In this document: one piece after another, positions 1 through 7,528 of the stretch
Layout: the number at the start of each line of letters is the position of its first letter
Numbering within the stretch: position 1 is the stretch's first letter
NCBI GenBank assembly: GCA_002359185.1
Contig: DEML01000032.1
Coordinates: 53,719 to 68,732, forward strand
Source: Planctomycetaceae bacterium UBA2671
GTDB taxonomy: Bacteria; Planctomycetota; Planctomycetia; Planctomycetales; Planctomycetaceae
DNA length: 15,014 nucleotides
Direction: 5' to 3'
Position numbers and translations under genes: made by a program
The notes under the pieces: model-generated
Database searches by the model: none
What the model was told of the DNA's origin: nothing
Seen by the model: only the letters and a program-made list of their open reading frames with translations

Positions 1-2255
1 GCCTTCAGAATCAGGGCCTGGTTACACAGACAGGCTTGCAAATCCTGCTCGCGGTTTTCAGTACCTAAACAGGAGATAAGATACGACCATGCCGGGTTGG
101 CCAGTTCACCTTCACCGACATCCATTAAAAACAATGCCAGATACCAAATTGCATGTGGATCATGATGTTCCGGTTGGAAAAGAGAATCACGGTAAGCCTC
201 GGCGGGAGTCAAGCCCCCCAATTGATGCAGCATGGACCAGGCTTCCTGGACTTCATATTGATTGGCTTCCCAATTAAGGCTGAAGAAGTCCAGATCGGAA
301 AACAGATCGAACAGGTCCTGCCAGCTTCGTAATTGCAGCAATTGCCATGGTAATTCTTCGACCGTGCGGATTGCCAATCGATCTTTCTGGAAATGCTCGA
401 TCAGGCGGTCCCGGGCCTCCATCTCGGGTTCGCTGGGGTCAGCGGCGGGTGGGTCGCGATCGGGATTCCAACGCAGCCAGGGATCCTGCTGATCCTCTTC
501 GAGATCCCATTGCAGATAAAGAATTTCCACTGCCCGACGAATTGACATGTGATAAAAATCATAGTGTCCTGCACGCCGATGCAGATACGGCTCGAGTTGC
601 CGCAACAGCGGGAAGACATCAGCCGTCTCTCCCAAATCAACCGTCAAGGCTTCAAACTCAGCTGCTGCCAGGCCATTGCGGGCACAGGAGAGCAGCGTAA
701 GTGTCCGCTGGACGAGTTGTTGTCCAAATTCTTTTTCCAGCCGCTGAAAAACCCGTTCGAAAAGAGCCGTCAATGTATCCCCTGCACTGGGCAGCCGGGC
801 AATCATTCCGTTCAGATTCTCATAGGAACCATACCCGCGCAGCTCTTCCAAGGCGACCATCAAATACAGCGGATTCTTGGTAGCCGGGTTGGCGAGCATC
901 ATGTTGATCTGTTTGTCATCCAGCGTTTTTGCCACCACCTTAGGTACGGTACGAATCATTTCCCGTCGTTCCTCTTCGGTCAGCGGTAACATCGGCAGGT
1001 CGACGAATTCCCGTTCCCCGAATGCACTTAAGACTCGTGGTGTCTGTTGAGGTCCCGTCGCAGCACTGCACAGAATGCGGACATTTTCCGGAAGGGATTC
1101 GGGTAACCAGATTAAAGTGTCGGCTCGTTCATCGGCATCGATCTGATTGAGTGCATCAAACACCAGGACAACACGTTCCTGCTCGGGAATGGAGGTGATG
1201 GCAACTGTAAAGTTTTGAATGATTGCTTCGACGGATTCTGCCGGCGGCAAAGTGAGTTCAAAGCGTCTTACCAATTCTGCGGTCAGTCGACTTAACATTG
1301 TCGGTAAAGAGGTCGTGTCTGGACTGGCTCCCACAAAGTGGGCAATGGTGCAGACGTCAGGATGCTCTTTCCGAAAATCGCGTACAAACCGGGCCAGAGC
1401 CGCCGATTTGCCCGATCCACTTTCTCCCGTTAGCAGCAGCAGGATCACTCCGTCCTCGAGGGCAAAGGCTTTGAGTTGATGATAGAGGGCATCCCGACCA
1501 ACATAAATGCGTGTTCGCAATTCCAGAAACCGTTCGTGCAGATCGGACTCTGCATCCTGCGGATCGACTTCGGCTGGTTCCTGCGGAAGTTGCAGTTCGG
1601 TCTGGATCGCATTCCAGAGCCACTCTTCCACCTGTCGTCCAAATTCTTCGAGACCTTCAAATTTCCCACGCGTGCGATTCACGCGATCGTAGGTTTTGCC
1701 ATTCCACCTGGCGGAGTAAGGTTGCACAGGGTAGGGACAAGCCTGTAATTCGGATTTGAGTTGCTCCAGTTTCTCGCGAACTTCGGGAGTCTCTTCCGCA
1801 AAATCCCGCTTGCGGATTGGCCCAGGAACCGATTCGAGAGCATCCTGATTTCGTAACAGAACCAGGGAGTGTCCCTGCTGATCCTCAGTCAGGACTCCGT
1901 GCCTGAGTTCGAGTTCTGTGACACTCACACCTGTAAAGCGATCCACCCAGGGAAACCTCTGGCGGGTTTCTGCATCGATCTCATCCGGAATCCAGCCGTA
2001 ACGGTCTCCCAGGAATGCCAGAAAGAACGGACGACACTGATCCACCTGATCCAGACAGAGGGAGATCACTTTTTGATTTTGTGCCTCATCCTCGGTAATT
2101 CCCCAGCGGAGATCGATATCGTAAAGTTCCACGCGATGAGGCAGCAATCGCTCCCGGAGAGCCGGAAACGTAAACCGGATCAGATAATCCCGCTCGGCAT
2201 GCATATCCCGAAATGTGGAAGACAGAAAAATACGAACGTTTCGCCACCTGGACAT
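1..2255 (-). CDS. DUF4062-STAND (NACHT/AAA-like) ATPase, C-terminus outside window
   Basis: The minus strand stays open from an ATG at 2255 to the left edge, giving 751 codons without a stop. Residues 7-55 carry the DUF4062 signature (RIFLSSTFRDMHAERDYL, then DLRWGITEDE), the version seen at the N-terminus of TEP1/NPHP3-type NTPases. A STAND-type ATPase domain follows: Walker A GESGSGKS at 277-284 (Lys283) and Walker B VVLVFDALNQID with Asp367. From about residue 480 onward the sequence is helical and resembles the winged-helix and superhelical arms of STAND proteins. In this family the C-terminus usually senses a ligand or partner and the N-terminal domain signals, so a sensor role in defence or stress is likely but inferred. 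The gene lies 161 bases downstream of a VirD4-like operon on the same strand and may have its own promoter. Family call firm; function unproven. Confidence 0.88.
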   Translation of the reverse strand, partial: MSRWRNVRIFLSSTFRDMHAERDYLIRFTFPALRERLLPHRVELYDIDLRWGITEDEAQNQKVISLCLDQVDQCRPFFLAFLGDRYGWIPDEIDAETRQRFPWVDRFTGVSVTELELRHGVLTEDQQGHSLVLLRNQDALESVPGPIRKRDFAEETPEVREKLEQLKSELQACPYPVQPYSARWNGKTYDRVNRTRGKFEGLEEFGRQVEEWLWNAIQTELQLPQEPAEVDPQDAESDLHERFLELRTRIYVGRDALYHQLKAFALEDGVILLLLTGESGSGKSAALARFVRDFRKEHPDVCTIAHFVGASPDTTSLPTMLSRLTAELVRRFELTLPPAESVEAIIQNFTVAITSIPEQERVVLVFDALNQIDADERADTLIWLPESLPENVRILCSAATGPQQTPRVLSAFGEREFVDLPMLPLTEEERREMIRTVPKVVAKTLDDKQINMMLANPATKNPLYLMVALEELRGYGSYENLNGMIARLPSAGDTLTALFERVFQRLEKEFGQQLVQRTLTLLSCARNGLAAAEFEALTVDLGETADVFPLLRQLEPYLHRRAGHYDFYHMSIRRAVEILYLQWDLEEDQQDPWLRWNPDRDPPAADPSEPEMEARDRLIEHFQKDRLAIRTVEELPWQLLQLRSWQDLFDLFSDLDFFSLNWEANQYEVQEAWSMLHQLGGLTPAEAYRDSLFQPEHHDPHAIWYLALFLMDVGEGELANPAWSYLISCLGTENREQDLQACLCNQALILK

Positions 2256-2416
2256 GATTAGCCTTTGAACTCAAAACTCAACAAATACTTAGTGAATTCA
2301 GGATTAGCATTTTGAGTAGCCCATCCACGAATAAAGCCGATTATGTTCATGACTGTAAAGAGTTAGTGGACAATATTCATCCGTCTTTCATTTTTAAGTA
2401 TCAATTCGATGATGGT
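2256..2416 (-). other. Intergenic gap, possible promoter region of the DUF4062-STAND gene
   Basis: This AT-rich 161-base gap lies between the stop of the 105-residue gene and the start of the DUF4062-STAND gene, both on the minus strand. It is long enough for a promoter of its own. I see neither a clear -35/-10 pair nor a hairpin followed by a T-run, so whether the downstream gene belongs to the upstream operon cannot be settled. Confidence 0.3.
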
Positions 2417-2734
2417 TCAGTTCTTTCCAGTCCCATGTGACTTTCGCGAAATTTCCAGGATGGTTTTGTCTTCGGCGAAGCTGAATTTTCGTTTCATGAA
2501 ATGTCGGACTTCATCGGTCGGTTCTCCCTCTGCTCGCGCCAGGACGATACAGTTGAAGTCTTTGGGGTTGAATGGCTTATTACTTTCGAGGTGCAATCGA
2601 ATGCTGTCGAAGTCTTTGAGAAAGACTCCGAAATAGCAGTAGCCAGCTTTTCCATTCGTGAGTTGGCCTTTAACCAGGATGCAGGTATAAATGTTGTTGC
2701 GATGCAGCTTTTCAGTAAAGGAATATTTATTCAT
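2417..2734 (-). CDS. Hypothetical 105-residue protein in VirD4-like operon
   Basis: I do not recognise this family. The 105-residue product has no signal peptide, membrane segment or known catalytic motif. It alternates hydrophobic and charged stretches, with a conserved-looking core around residues 50-90 (FNPKDFNCIVLARAEGEPTD, then a basic segment and KFSFAEDKTILE), and looks like a compact soluble domain. The ATG at 2734 is preceded by AGGA about 9 bases upstream. The gene starts 39 bases after the stop of the 74-residue gene on the same strand, so it is probably the third gene of the operon headed by the VirD4-like ATPase. A structural or adaptor role alongside that ATPase is a guess from position only. 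Confidence 0.65.
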   Translation of the reverse strand: MNKYSFTEKLHRNNIYTCILVKGQLTNGKAGYCYFGVFLKDFDSIRLHLESNKPFNPKDFNCIVLARAEGEPTDEVRHFMKRKFSFAEDKTILEISRKSHGTGKN

Positions 2735-2773
2735 GAGTCAATCCTGAATCAAAAGAATTCGTTTCAAAAGGGA

Positions 2774-2998
2774 TTAGTACATCCGTTTAATTTCCACGTC
2801 CTGTCCGATGGCCTTCGGCTCGTAAATCTCTGCGACAGCGTCTCGCACACGATAAAGAAACTGCTGCAATGACTCTTCGATTTCCGGGCTTGCTTCCGCG
2901 TGAGCCGAGCCGATTCGCACGAAAGAAACGGTCTGCAACGGGAAGTCGTTTTCTTCTTCCTTGATCGTGATCTCCTCAGAGTGATTGTTTGTTGTCAT
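2774..2998 (-). CDS. Hypothetical 74-residue acidic protein overlapping the VirD4-like gene
   Basis: This small gene encodes 74 residues starting MTTNNHSEEITIKEEEND; I do not recognise the family. The reading frame is open further upstream, to an ATG at 3166, but the start at 2998 is preferred: AAAAGGAA lies about 6 bases before it, and a longer form would be buried in the VirD4-like coding sequence. With this start it overlaps the last 23 bases of the ATPase gene, an arrangement typical of translational coupling. The N-terminal third is rich in Glu, Asp and Ser. The C-terminal half (about residues 36-70) is predicted helical (EIEESLQQFLYRVRDAVAEI). No membrane segment is visible. Tight coupling suggests the product works with the ATPase, but no function can be assigned. 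Confidence 0.65.
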   Translation of the reverse strand: MTTNNHSEEITIKEEENDFPLQTVSFVRIGSAHAEASPEIEESLQQFLYRVRDAVAEIYEPKAIGQDVEIKRMY

Positions 2999-4376
2999 CG
3001 TCTTGTTCCTTTTCAGAGGGTTCAGGATGAGGGAGTTTGCGTTCTCGAACTTCAGGTCGCTTGCGGATACGTCGCGTATGGCTGTATCGAGGATTCTCAT
3101 CGAACAGCCCTGCATATTCAGGATCGCATAGATAGTTGAGCCTCTGCTGGATCTCTTCGGTCCCATCAGGAAAGATCAGCAGGTGTTCGTTATCAGCCAG
3201 CTTAAGTAACTCACGAGGATCATGTTCCAGAATGGACGCCCACTCCTGAGCCATGAACATTCCGGAGATGCCGAAGAGCTGTTTGATGTCACAATTATTG
3301 AGAATCGATTTCCAGGTCTCTGGATAATGCTCCTTCAATTGCGACAGGTCCTGCCAGAAACTCCAGACCTTCAGGCCATATCCCCGGCAGAGGGTGATCG
3401 CCTGCTCCAAGAGCGGAAAATGCCCCAATTGAGCCGCTTCATCCAGCAGGAACAGCGTCGCATGTTCGGGGCGATTTTCCCGTGTCAATACAGCTCCCAG
3501 CAATGTCGCAATCAGCAATCGCAGCAGACTGCGATGACTGACCAGTTTTGATGGAGGAATGATGATGTAAATGGAAATTGGCTCGCCGTCCACAAAATCC
3601 TGGAGCGAGAAGGACGAGTGCTTCAAGACGTCCGGAACCTTCCCTCCCGCCAGACATTTCAGGTAAGACGCCACGGTCGATTGCACACTCGGACGCGTCT
3701 CTTTTTCAGGATGTTGTAAAAATGCGGCGATCTCGTGATAGGCAAACTGAGGCATCTCGTCTTTATGATTGTCTAGCAGCACAGCCAGTTGATAAACCAC
3801 ATCGTCCGCATGAAACTGTTCGTGGATCGCATTGACGGTACGAGTAGAATCGTCGGTTATCGAGCCAAAATAAGCAATCAATCCCGAGAGAACACCACAA
3901 GCCGAATTGTCCCAGAACGGGTCTCGGTTAAAGCGATTACCGGCTGCAAACATCTGGGCCAGCATCTGAGCATCGCTTTCAATGTCGGCTCCTTCGAGCT
4001 GCAATAAATCGAGAGGATTGAGGCTGTCGGTCTCATCGCTCAGCACATTGAATGGGTTCAGGACGATCACCCGTTGCCCCATTTCTTTTCTGCGTCGAAC
4101 AGTGATTTGATAGTTTTCACCCTTCGGGTCAAACACAATGACTGAACCAGGATAGTCGAGTAACGTTGGGACAATAGAAGAGACTCCCTTGCCTCGTCCC
4201 GTGGGAGCCACTGTAATAAGATGGCTATCACCGCGATATTCAGTGATAGAGGTATGCGAGTTCTCTATCAGTGAACTTTGGGGCTTAGGATTTGAAAATC
4301 CAAAGGGAGAAGCTTGACCAAGCGGGCGGCCCAGTTTAATTGGCGCAGCCGAATACGTCTGCAATTCCTGTGACAT
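2976..4376 (-). CDS. Soluble VirD4/TraG-like coupling ATPase
   Basis: The 466-residue protein belongs to the VirD4/TraG/TraD group of type IV secretion coupling ATPases, which feed DNA or protein substrates into a secretion channel. Visible motifs are Walker A APTGRGKGVS at 57-66 (Lys63), followed by the family-typical PTLLDYPGSVIVFDPKGE (70-87), and Walker B TLFLLDEAAQLG with Asp312 and Glu313. Classic VirD4 proteins have N-terminal membrane helices and are usually above 600 residues. This one starts about 50 residues before Walker A with no hydrophobic segment, so it should be cytoplasmic unless a partner anchors it. The start at 4376 has AGGAG about 7 bases upstream. It heads a three-gene operon with two unknown small genes. 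No relaxase or other secretion gene is in the window. It may be a mobile-element remnant or a repurposed ATPase. Confidence 0.88.
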   Translation of the reverse strand: MSQELQTYSAAPIKLGRPLGQASPFGFSNPKPQSSLIENSHTSITEYRGDSHLITVAPTGRGKGVSSIVPTLLDYPGSVIVFDPKGENYQITVRRRKEMGQRVIVLNPFNVLSDETDSLNPLDLLQLEGADIESDAQMLAQMFAAGNRFNRDPFWDNSACGVLSGLIAYFGSITDDSTRTVNAIHEQFHADDVVYQLAVLLDNHKDEMPQFAYHEIAAFLQHPEKETRPSVQSTVASYLKCLAGGKVPDVLKHSSFSLQDFVDGEPISIYIIIPPSKLVSHRSLLRLLIATLLGAVLTRENRPEHATLFLLDEAAQLGHFPLLEQAITLCRGYGLKVWSFWQDLSQLKEHYPETWKSILNNCDIKQLFGISGMFMAQEWASILEHDPRELLKLADNEHLLIFPDGTEEIQQRLNYLCDPEYAGLFDENPRYSHTRRIRKRPEVRERKLPHPEPSEKEQDDDNKQSL

Positions 4377-4440
4377 GGGAGACTCCTGAGTGAGGGGATT
4401 TCTTAAGGAGAGAAATGCGGGCCATCCCTGGTTTTGTCAC

Positions 4441-4460
4441 GGGCGGACATCTTGCCGCCC
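4441..4460. repeat. GC-only 6-bp hairpin upstream of VirD4-like gene
   Basis: GGGCGG and CCGCCC flank an 8-base loop, giving a short stable stem 65 bases upstream of the VirD4-like start. There is no T-run on either side, so it is not a standard intrinsic terminator. A leader hairpin or chance are both possible. Confidence 0.35.
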
Positions 4461-4555
4461 AACCCAACTATACAGAAACTAAAAGGAATTGTGCAGCCCA
4501 ATAATTTAGGATTGGGATGTTTTTTAGAAAATAGCCTGCTCAGCTGAAATCCCAC

Positions 4556-4594
4556 GCAGTCTACTATTGTGGGCTCTATACTTCGGCAGACTGC
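4556..4594. repeat. Inverted repeat with 7-bp arms
   Basis: GCAGTCT (4556-4562) and AGACTGC (4588-4594) form a perfect inverted repeat with a 25-base spacer, so the arms start 32 bases apart. This matches the geometry of the dyad in the LysR/Nudix divergent region, though the arm sequence differs. In a stretch of this size one such pair could arise by chance. Confidence 0.3.
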
Positions 4595-4833
4595 AGGCAC
4601 ATCCATTTTTCAAAGAGATTGCTCATCAATAGCAATGAATGGAATCATTAGCCTCTGAGGATTGAACTTCTTCAATTCCCGTAAAGCGAAATGCTGAAGC
4701 TTCTCAGAATAGAACTGATCACAGCGAGTCCAGTCGGAAAATATTTTTGATTGTTCCCCGGACACTTGGTTTGACATTCTGCGGAAAATCATTGATGTAG
4801 TTCTTGAACTGCGTATGAACTCCTAACCACGCA

Positions 4834-5796
4834 CTACTTCGGAGAAGCCTCTTTAATGAGTTCCGTTAATTCTTGGAGTGATGTTGATTCCGTTTGGTCA
4901 TCATCAACGGGTCGTGAAATCAAACGGACGGCTGCCGGTTGCCAGTCCTTTTCAGCCTGCAGCTCTTTGGTCATCAATTTCTGATTCAAGCTCGATTGAC
5001 GACTTACAATGCCGACCCCCCAGCCATCTTTGACAAATTCGAGCAGAGTATTCCAACCACCCAATTCCATGCGGACGGAAAGCTTATCCTGAAGTCCCGC
5101 CGCGATGACCGCTCGGTCAAACTTCTTTCGCATTCCCGCATCGGGCTCAGGCAGAAGTAACGGAAAGCCAACGAGGTCGGCGAATGAGATTTTGTCGGGT
5201 AGATCTTTAAATTTCTGTCGTATCTCATGCGGGGCCTTATTGCTGCAAGTAGCCACCCAGGGATCTTCAAACAGATCTTCCACATGCAGCGGACGTTTGG
5301 CGATATTGAGAATATCCGCCTCATCATGCGTCACGATGGCGATATCGTAATGACCGGTCGCAACGCCCAGGATGCGTTCTTCTCCGCGGGGAGTGCTCAC
5401 CCGAATTCTTAATTCAGGATTCCGCTTACGAAATTTCAGTAACGCATGCCGGACAAAAGTCTGCACTGCGAGTTGACCGCAGGCGATCGAAATATCGGGA
5501 GCCCGTTCGACACGTTCATCGAGATCTTCCTGCAGGTTCCGGGCAGTCCGCACAATATCGCGAATCGCCGGCAGGTTCCGTTCTCCCTCAGGAGTCAACA
5601 CCCACAGCTTCCCCTGCTTTTCCAGCCAGGGATAACGGGCCAGAGGATTTGAGTGCTGCAAAATCCCGAGCCGCTTGCTCATGCTCGGCTGATTGATCTC
5701 GAGCATGTCCGCTGCCAACGATGCATCCCCCTCGCATTCAAAAAGAATGACGAGTGTTTCCATCATATCGAGAGAGAGTCTGGGTGGTCTTGGCAT
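4834..5796 (-). CDS. LysR-type transcriptional regulator
   Basis: The 320-residue protein has the standard LysR layout and near-standard length. An N-terminal winged helix-turn-helix covers about residues 8-70, with ASLAADMLEINQPSMSKRLG (25-44) as the helix-turn-helix core. A periplasmic-binding-protein-like effector domain follows from about residue 98 (DISIACGQLAVQTFVRHALL) to the end. It is a cytoplasmic DNA-binding regulator, probably tetrameric and tuned by a small ligand that cannot be read from the sequence. The gene is divergent from the Nudix-led operon, with 152 bases between start codons. LysR regulators commonly control the neighbouring divergent gene and themselves, so it is the best local candidate to control that operon, possibly through the dyad at 5842-5880. 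The start at 5796 has only a weak AAGA-like ribosome binding site. Confidence 0.92.
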   Translation of the reverse strand: MPRPPRLSLDMMETLVILFECEGDASLAADMLEINQPSMSKRLGILQHSNPLARYPWLEKQGKLWVLTPEGERNLPAIRDIVRTARNLQEDLDERVERAPDISIACGQLAVQTFVRHALLKFRKRNPELRIRVSTPRGEERILGVATGHYDIAIVTHDEADILNIAKRPLHVEDLFEDPWVATCSNKAPHEIRQKFKDLPDKISFADLVGFPLLLPEPDAGMRKKFDRAVIAAGLQDKLSVRMELGGWNTLLEFVKDGWGVGIVSRQSSLNQKLMTKELQAEKDWQPAAVRLISRPVDDDQTESTSLQELTELIKEASPK

Positions 5797-5841
5797 TTTC
5801 TTGAAAATCTTCGATTAATAACGTGAACCAATTGATTACAT

Positions 5842-5880
5842 CTTGCGTTCATTCTGATAGGATGATTTACAGGACGCAAG
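5842..5880. promoter_or_regulatory. Candidate LysR operator dyad in the divergent promoter region
   Basis: CTTGCGT (5842-5848) and ACGCAAG (5874-5880) are a perfect 7-bp inverted repeat with a 25-base spacer. The half-sites start 32 bases apart, about three helical turns, so they face the same side of the DNA. They lie between the divergent LysR start (5796) and the Nudix-like start (5949), where a LysR regulator would bind. A direct repeat CCTGCAAT at 5888-5895 and 5916-5923 lies just downstream. The operator role is inferred from position and symmetry; chance is not excluded. Confidence 0.4.
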
Positions 5881-5948
5881 TGTTCAACCTGCAATCCTCT
5901 CAAAATCTCGTCTGTCCTGCAATTAAATTCCATTTAGAAAGAGCATGC

Positions 5949-6413
5949 ATGCCTAAGCCATTTCACTATCCGGAAGTCAATCTCTCAGTAGCCGTCATTC
6001 TTTGTGAAGGTCGCACATTGCTCACCTGGAATGAAAATTGGGGGGCCTTTTCTTTGCCTATGACAAAAATCCGCAGCTGGCCAGGCCCTTCGGGAAGCGT
6101 TGACGAAAACAGCGAATCTGCACAACAGGCCGCCATCCGAGCAGCAGCCGAAGGCTTGGGGCGACCGTTAAAGGGCTCGGAAATTCCAGAGCAATCTGTC
6201 GAACTGGAGCTGCAACCTTACAGCCATCGAAGTCATCGCGACGGACAATGGAAACGATACTCCCGGGAAGTTTTTGTATTCCAGATCGAAGGCGACTTGT
6301 CATCGTTCTCCGGCAAGGGTGTCTGGCTGACATCGAGTGAAGTCAGTTCCATGCAGCCGATTTCCCAGACGGCTCAGGAAATCTTGTCAGTTCTGGAAAC
6401 ACAACGTGGCTGA
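5949..6413 (+). CDS. Degenerate Nudix-fold protein, probably non-catalytic
   Basis: Starting at ATG 5949 this gives 154 residues. An upstream in-frame ATG at 5823 would add 42 residues, but that stretch reads as non-domain sequence, contains the candidate operator, and the Nudix-like fold begins right after residue 9. A purine-rich AGAAAGAG lies about 5 bases before 5949. The fold resembles a Nudix hydrolase: strand VNLSVAVIL (10-18), NWGAFSLPM (30-38) where the family has W.LPGG, then ESAQQAAIRAAAEGLG (56-71). The catalytic box consensus RE..EE.G reads RAAAEGLG, so the first Glu and one of the paired Glu are lost, as are the LPGG glycines. I infer binding or regulation instead of hydrolysis. 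The next gene carries a near-intact Nudix box, so the pair may form a heteromer. First gene of the six-gene operon. Confidence 0.62.
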   Translation: MPKPFHYPEVNLSVAVILCEGRTLLTWNENWGAFSLPMTKIRSWPGPSGSVDENSESAQQAAIRAAAEGLGRPLKGSEIPEQSVELELQPYSHRSHRDGQWKRYSREVFVFQIEGDLSSFSGKGVWLTSSEVSSMQPISQTAQEILSVLETQRG

Positions 6414-6464
6414 GTGATATTGCTATTGTTATCAGAGCGGGAATTGCACGAACGGGAGGAAGTT

Positions 6465-7457
6465 ATGAGGGAGTCGATTGGTGCCATCGTCTTCTACGAA
6501 CGCAGGTCGGCGCGTGGCCTGGAGTATCTGGCTCAGTGGAACGCTGGCTGGAAAGCGTTTCACTTTGTCGGAGGCCATCAGCGGGTCGAGGAAACCAGTC
6601 TGAACTGCGCGATTCGGGAATCAACTGAAGAACTTGAACTCTCGGCAGATCAATTTCAGATTGATCCCATCCCCATTGGAAGACTGCAGTATCGATCCTT
6701 CTCTCAACGGGCACAAATGGAGACGGCTTATCACACCACACTATTTGCAGGCCATTTACCGGAGACCTCTCAGAAATTGATCGAGCGGAACCCGGAAAAT
6801 GTCTGGTTGACATTTGCAGAAATTCAGCAGGGACAAACCGAAGCCGGCCAATTGATCAGCCCGACCTCTGCATTGCTGCTTCAGAAGACGGGACGGATGC
6901 CGTGTGCACGAGAGGAGAACGTACTCACGATTGGCGTCACCGGACATCGCGATTTGCATCCCGATCAAATCCCCGATTTGAAAGTACGCTTGCACAATCT
7001 GTTCGATGATGCCGAACAGATCGCCGAGGGACGATCGCTCCACTTACTCTCCCCGCTCGCAGCCGGAGCCGATCAACTGGTGGCCGAAATGGGCCTGGCC
7101 CGCGACTGCCGACTCATCGCTCCGCTCCCGTTCCAGCTGGAACAATACGAACAGGATTTTGCCAACCAGGAATTAACCCGCTTCCATCACCTGCTCGAAG
7201 AATCCCAGGAGTGGTTTTCATTGCCAGAGGCGAGTGATTCCAGCGAAAAGACATCGAAACCAGGCTCCAGCAAATACGCAGCCGTCGGAAGATATGTCGT
7301 CGATCATTCCGACCTGCTGATCGCATTGTGGGACGGCCAGAGAACTCACAAACTCGGCGGCACAGAGGCCACGCTGCAATATGCTCTGCAAAAGAAGCTG
7401 GAATATGACTCACCCATCAAAATTGGTTTATTTCCAGTGGAACGCACCACTAAGTGA
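6465..7457 (+). CDS. Nudix-SLOG fusion protein
   Basis: The 330-residue protein joins two nucleotide-handling domains. Residues 1-130 are a Nudix hydrolase domain; its box runs 37-59 as G-x5-E-x7-RE-x2-EE (Gly37, Glu43, Arg51, Glu52, Glu55, Glu56). Only the late glycine is changed, to Glu58, so metal-dependent cleavage of a nucleoside-diphosphate-linked substrate such as ADP-ribose is plausible. Residues 150-325 look like a SLOG (LOG/DprA/TRPM-type Rossmann) ligand-binding domain: VLTIGVTGHRDL (153-164), LLSPLAAGADQLVAE (194-208), then VGRYVVDHSDLLIALWDG and LGGTEATLQYAL. SLOG domains bind NAD+-derived or related nucleotides and gate effectors in systems such as Thoeris. ATG 6465 is chosen over the GTG at 6414 because GGAGG lies 5 bases upstream. 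Ligand and reaction are inferred. Confidence 0.8.
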   Translation: MRESIGAIVFYERRSARGLEYLAQWNAGWKAFHFVGGHQRVEETSLNCAIRESTEELELSADQFQIDPIPIGRLQYRSFSQRAQMETAYHTTLFAGHLPETSQKLIERNPENVWLTFAEIQQGQTEAGQLISPTSALLLQKTGRMPCAREENVLTIGVTGHRDLHPDQIPDLKVRLHNLFDDAEQIAEGRSLHLLSPLAAGADQLVAEMGLARDCRLIAPLPFQLEQYEQDFANQELTRFHHLLEESQEWFSLPEASDSSEKTSKPGSSKYAAVGRYVVDHSDLLIALWDGQRTHKLGGTEATLQYALQKKLEYDSPIKIGLFPVERTTK

Positions 7458-7528
7458 CTTTTGTGCATGGGGCAGAAGGATTAATCTGATCAATTATTCA
7501 CTAAATTTATTTCACAGAGAACGACAAC

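Larger units (their letters stand above)
4377..4833. other. Gene-poor intergenic stretch with small inverted repeats
   Basis: These 457 bases lie between the VirD4-like operon and the LysR gene, both minus strand. Open frames of 60-67 codons exist on the minus strand (4610-4792 and 4403-4606), but neither has a convincing ribosome binding site or recognisable protein, so I do not call them genes. The stretch should hold the promoter of the VirD4-like operon near its left end. It contains two short inverted repeats, at 4441-4460 and 4556-4594. I see no tRNA, no clear terminator and no insertion-sequence ends. Confidence 0.5.

Noticed and set aside
549..989. 146-codon plus-strand open frame opposite the DUF4062-STAND gene
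   Set aside because: Lies antisense to a continuous 751-codon frame with clear domain motifs and shows no domain of its own.
2501..2872. 123-codon plus-strand open frame
   Set aside because: Antisense to the 105- and 74-residue minus-strand genes, whose starts have ribosome binding sites and tight operon spacing.
2976..4376. The VirD4-like gene as proof of an integrative conjugative element
   Set aside because: No relaxase, integrase, secretion-channel gene, attachment repeat or tRNA is visible in the window.
4403..4606. 67-codon minus-strand open frame just upstream of the VirD4-like gene
   Set aside because: No plausible ribosome binding site or protein-like pattern; it covers likely promoter and leader DNA.
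4610..4792. 60-codon minus-strand open frame between the VirD4-like and LysR genes
   Set aside because: No ribosome binding site before the ATG, no recognisable domain, and its length is within chance for this stretch.
5823..5948. 42-residue N-terminal extension of the degenerate Nudix-like protein
   Set aside because: It would place the candidate operator inside coding sequence and adds nothing resembling the fold, while ATG 5949 has a purine-rich site just upstream.
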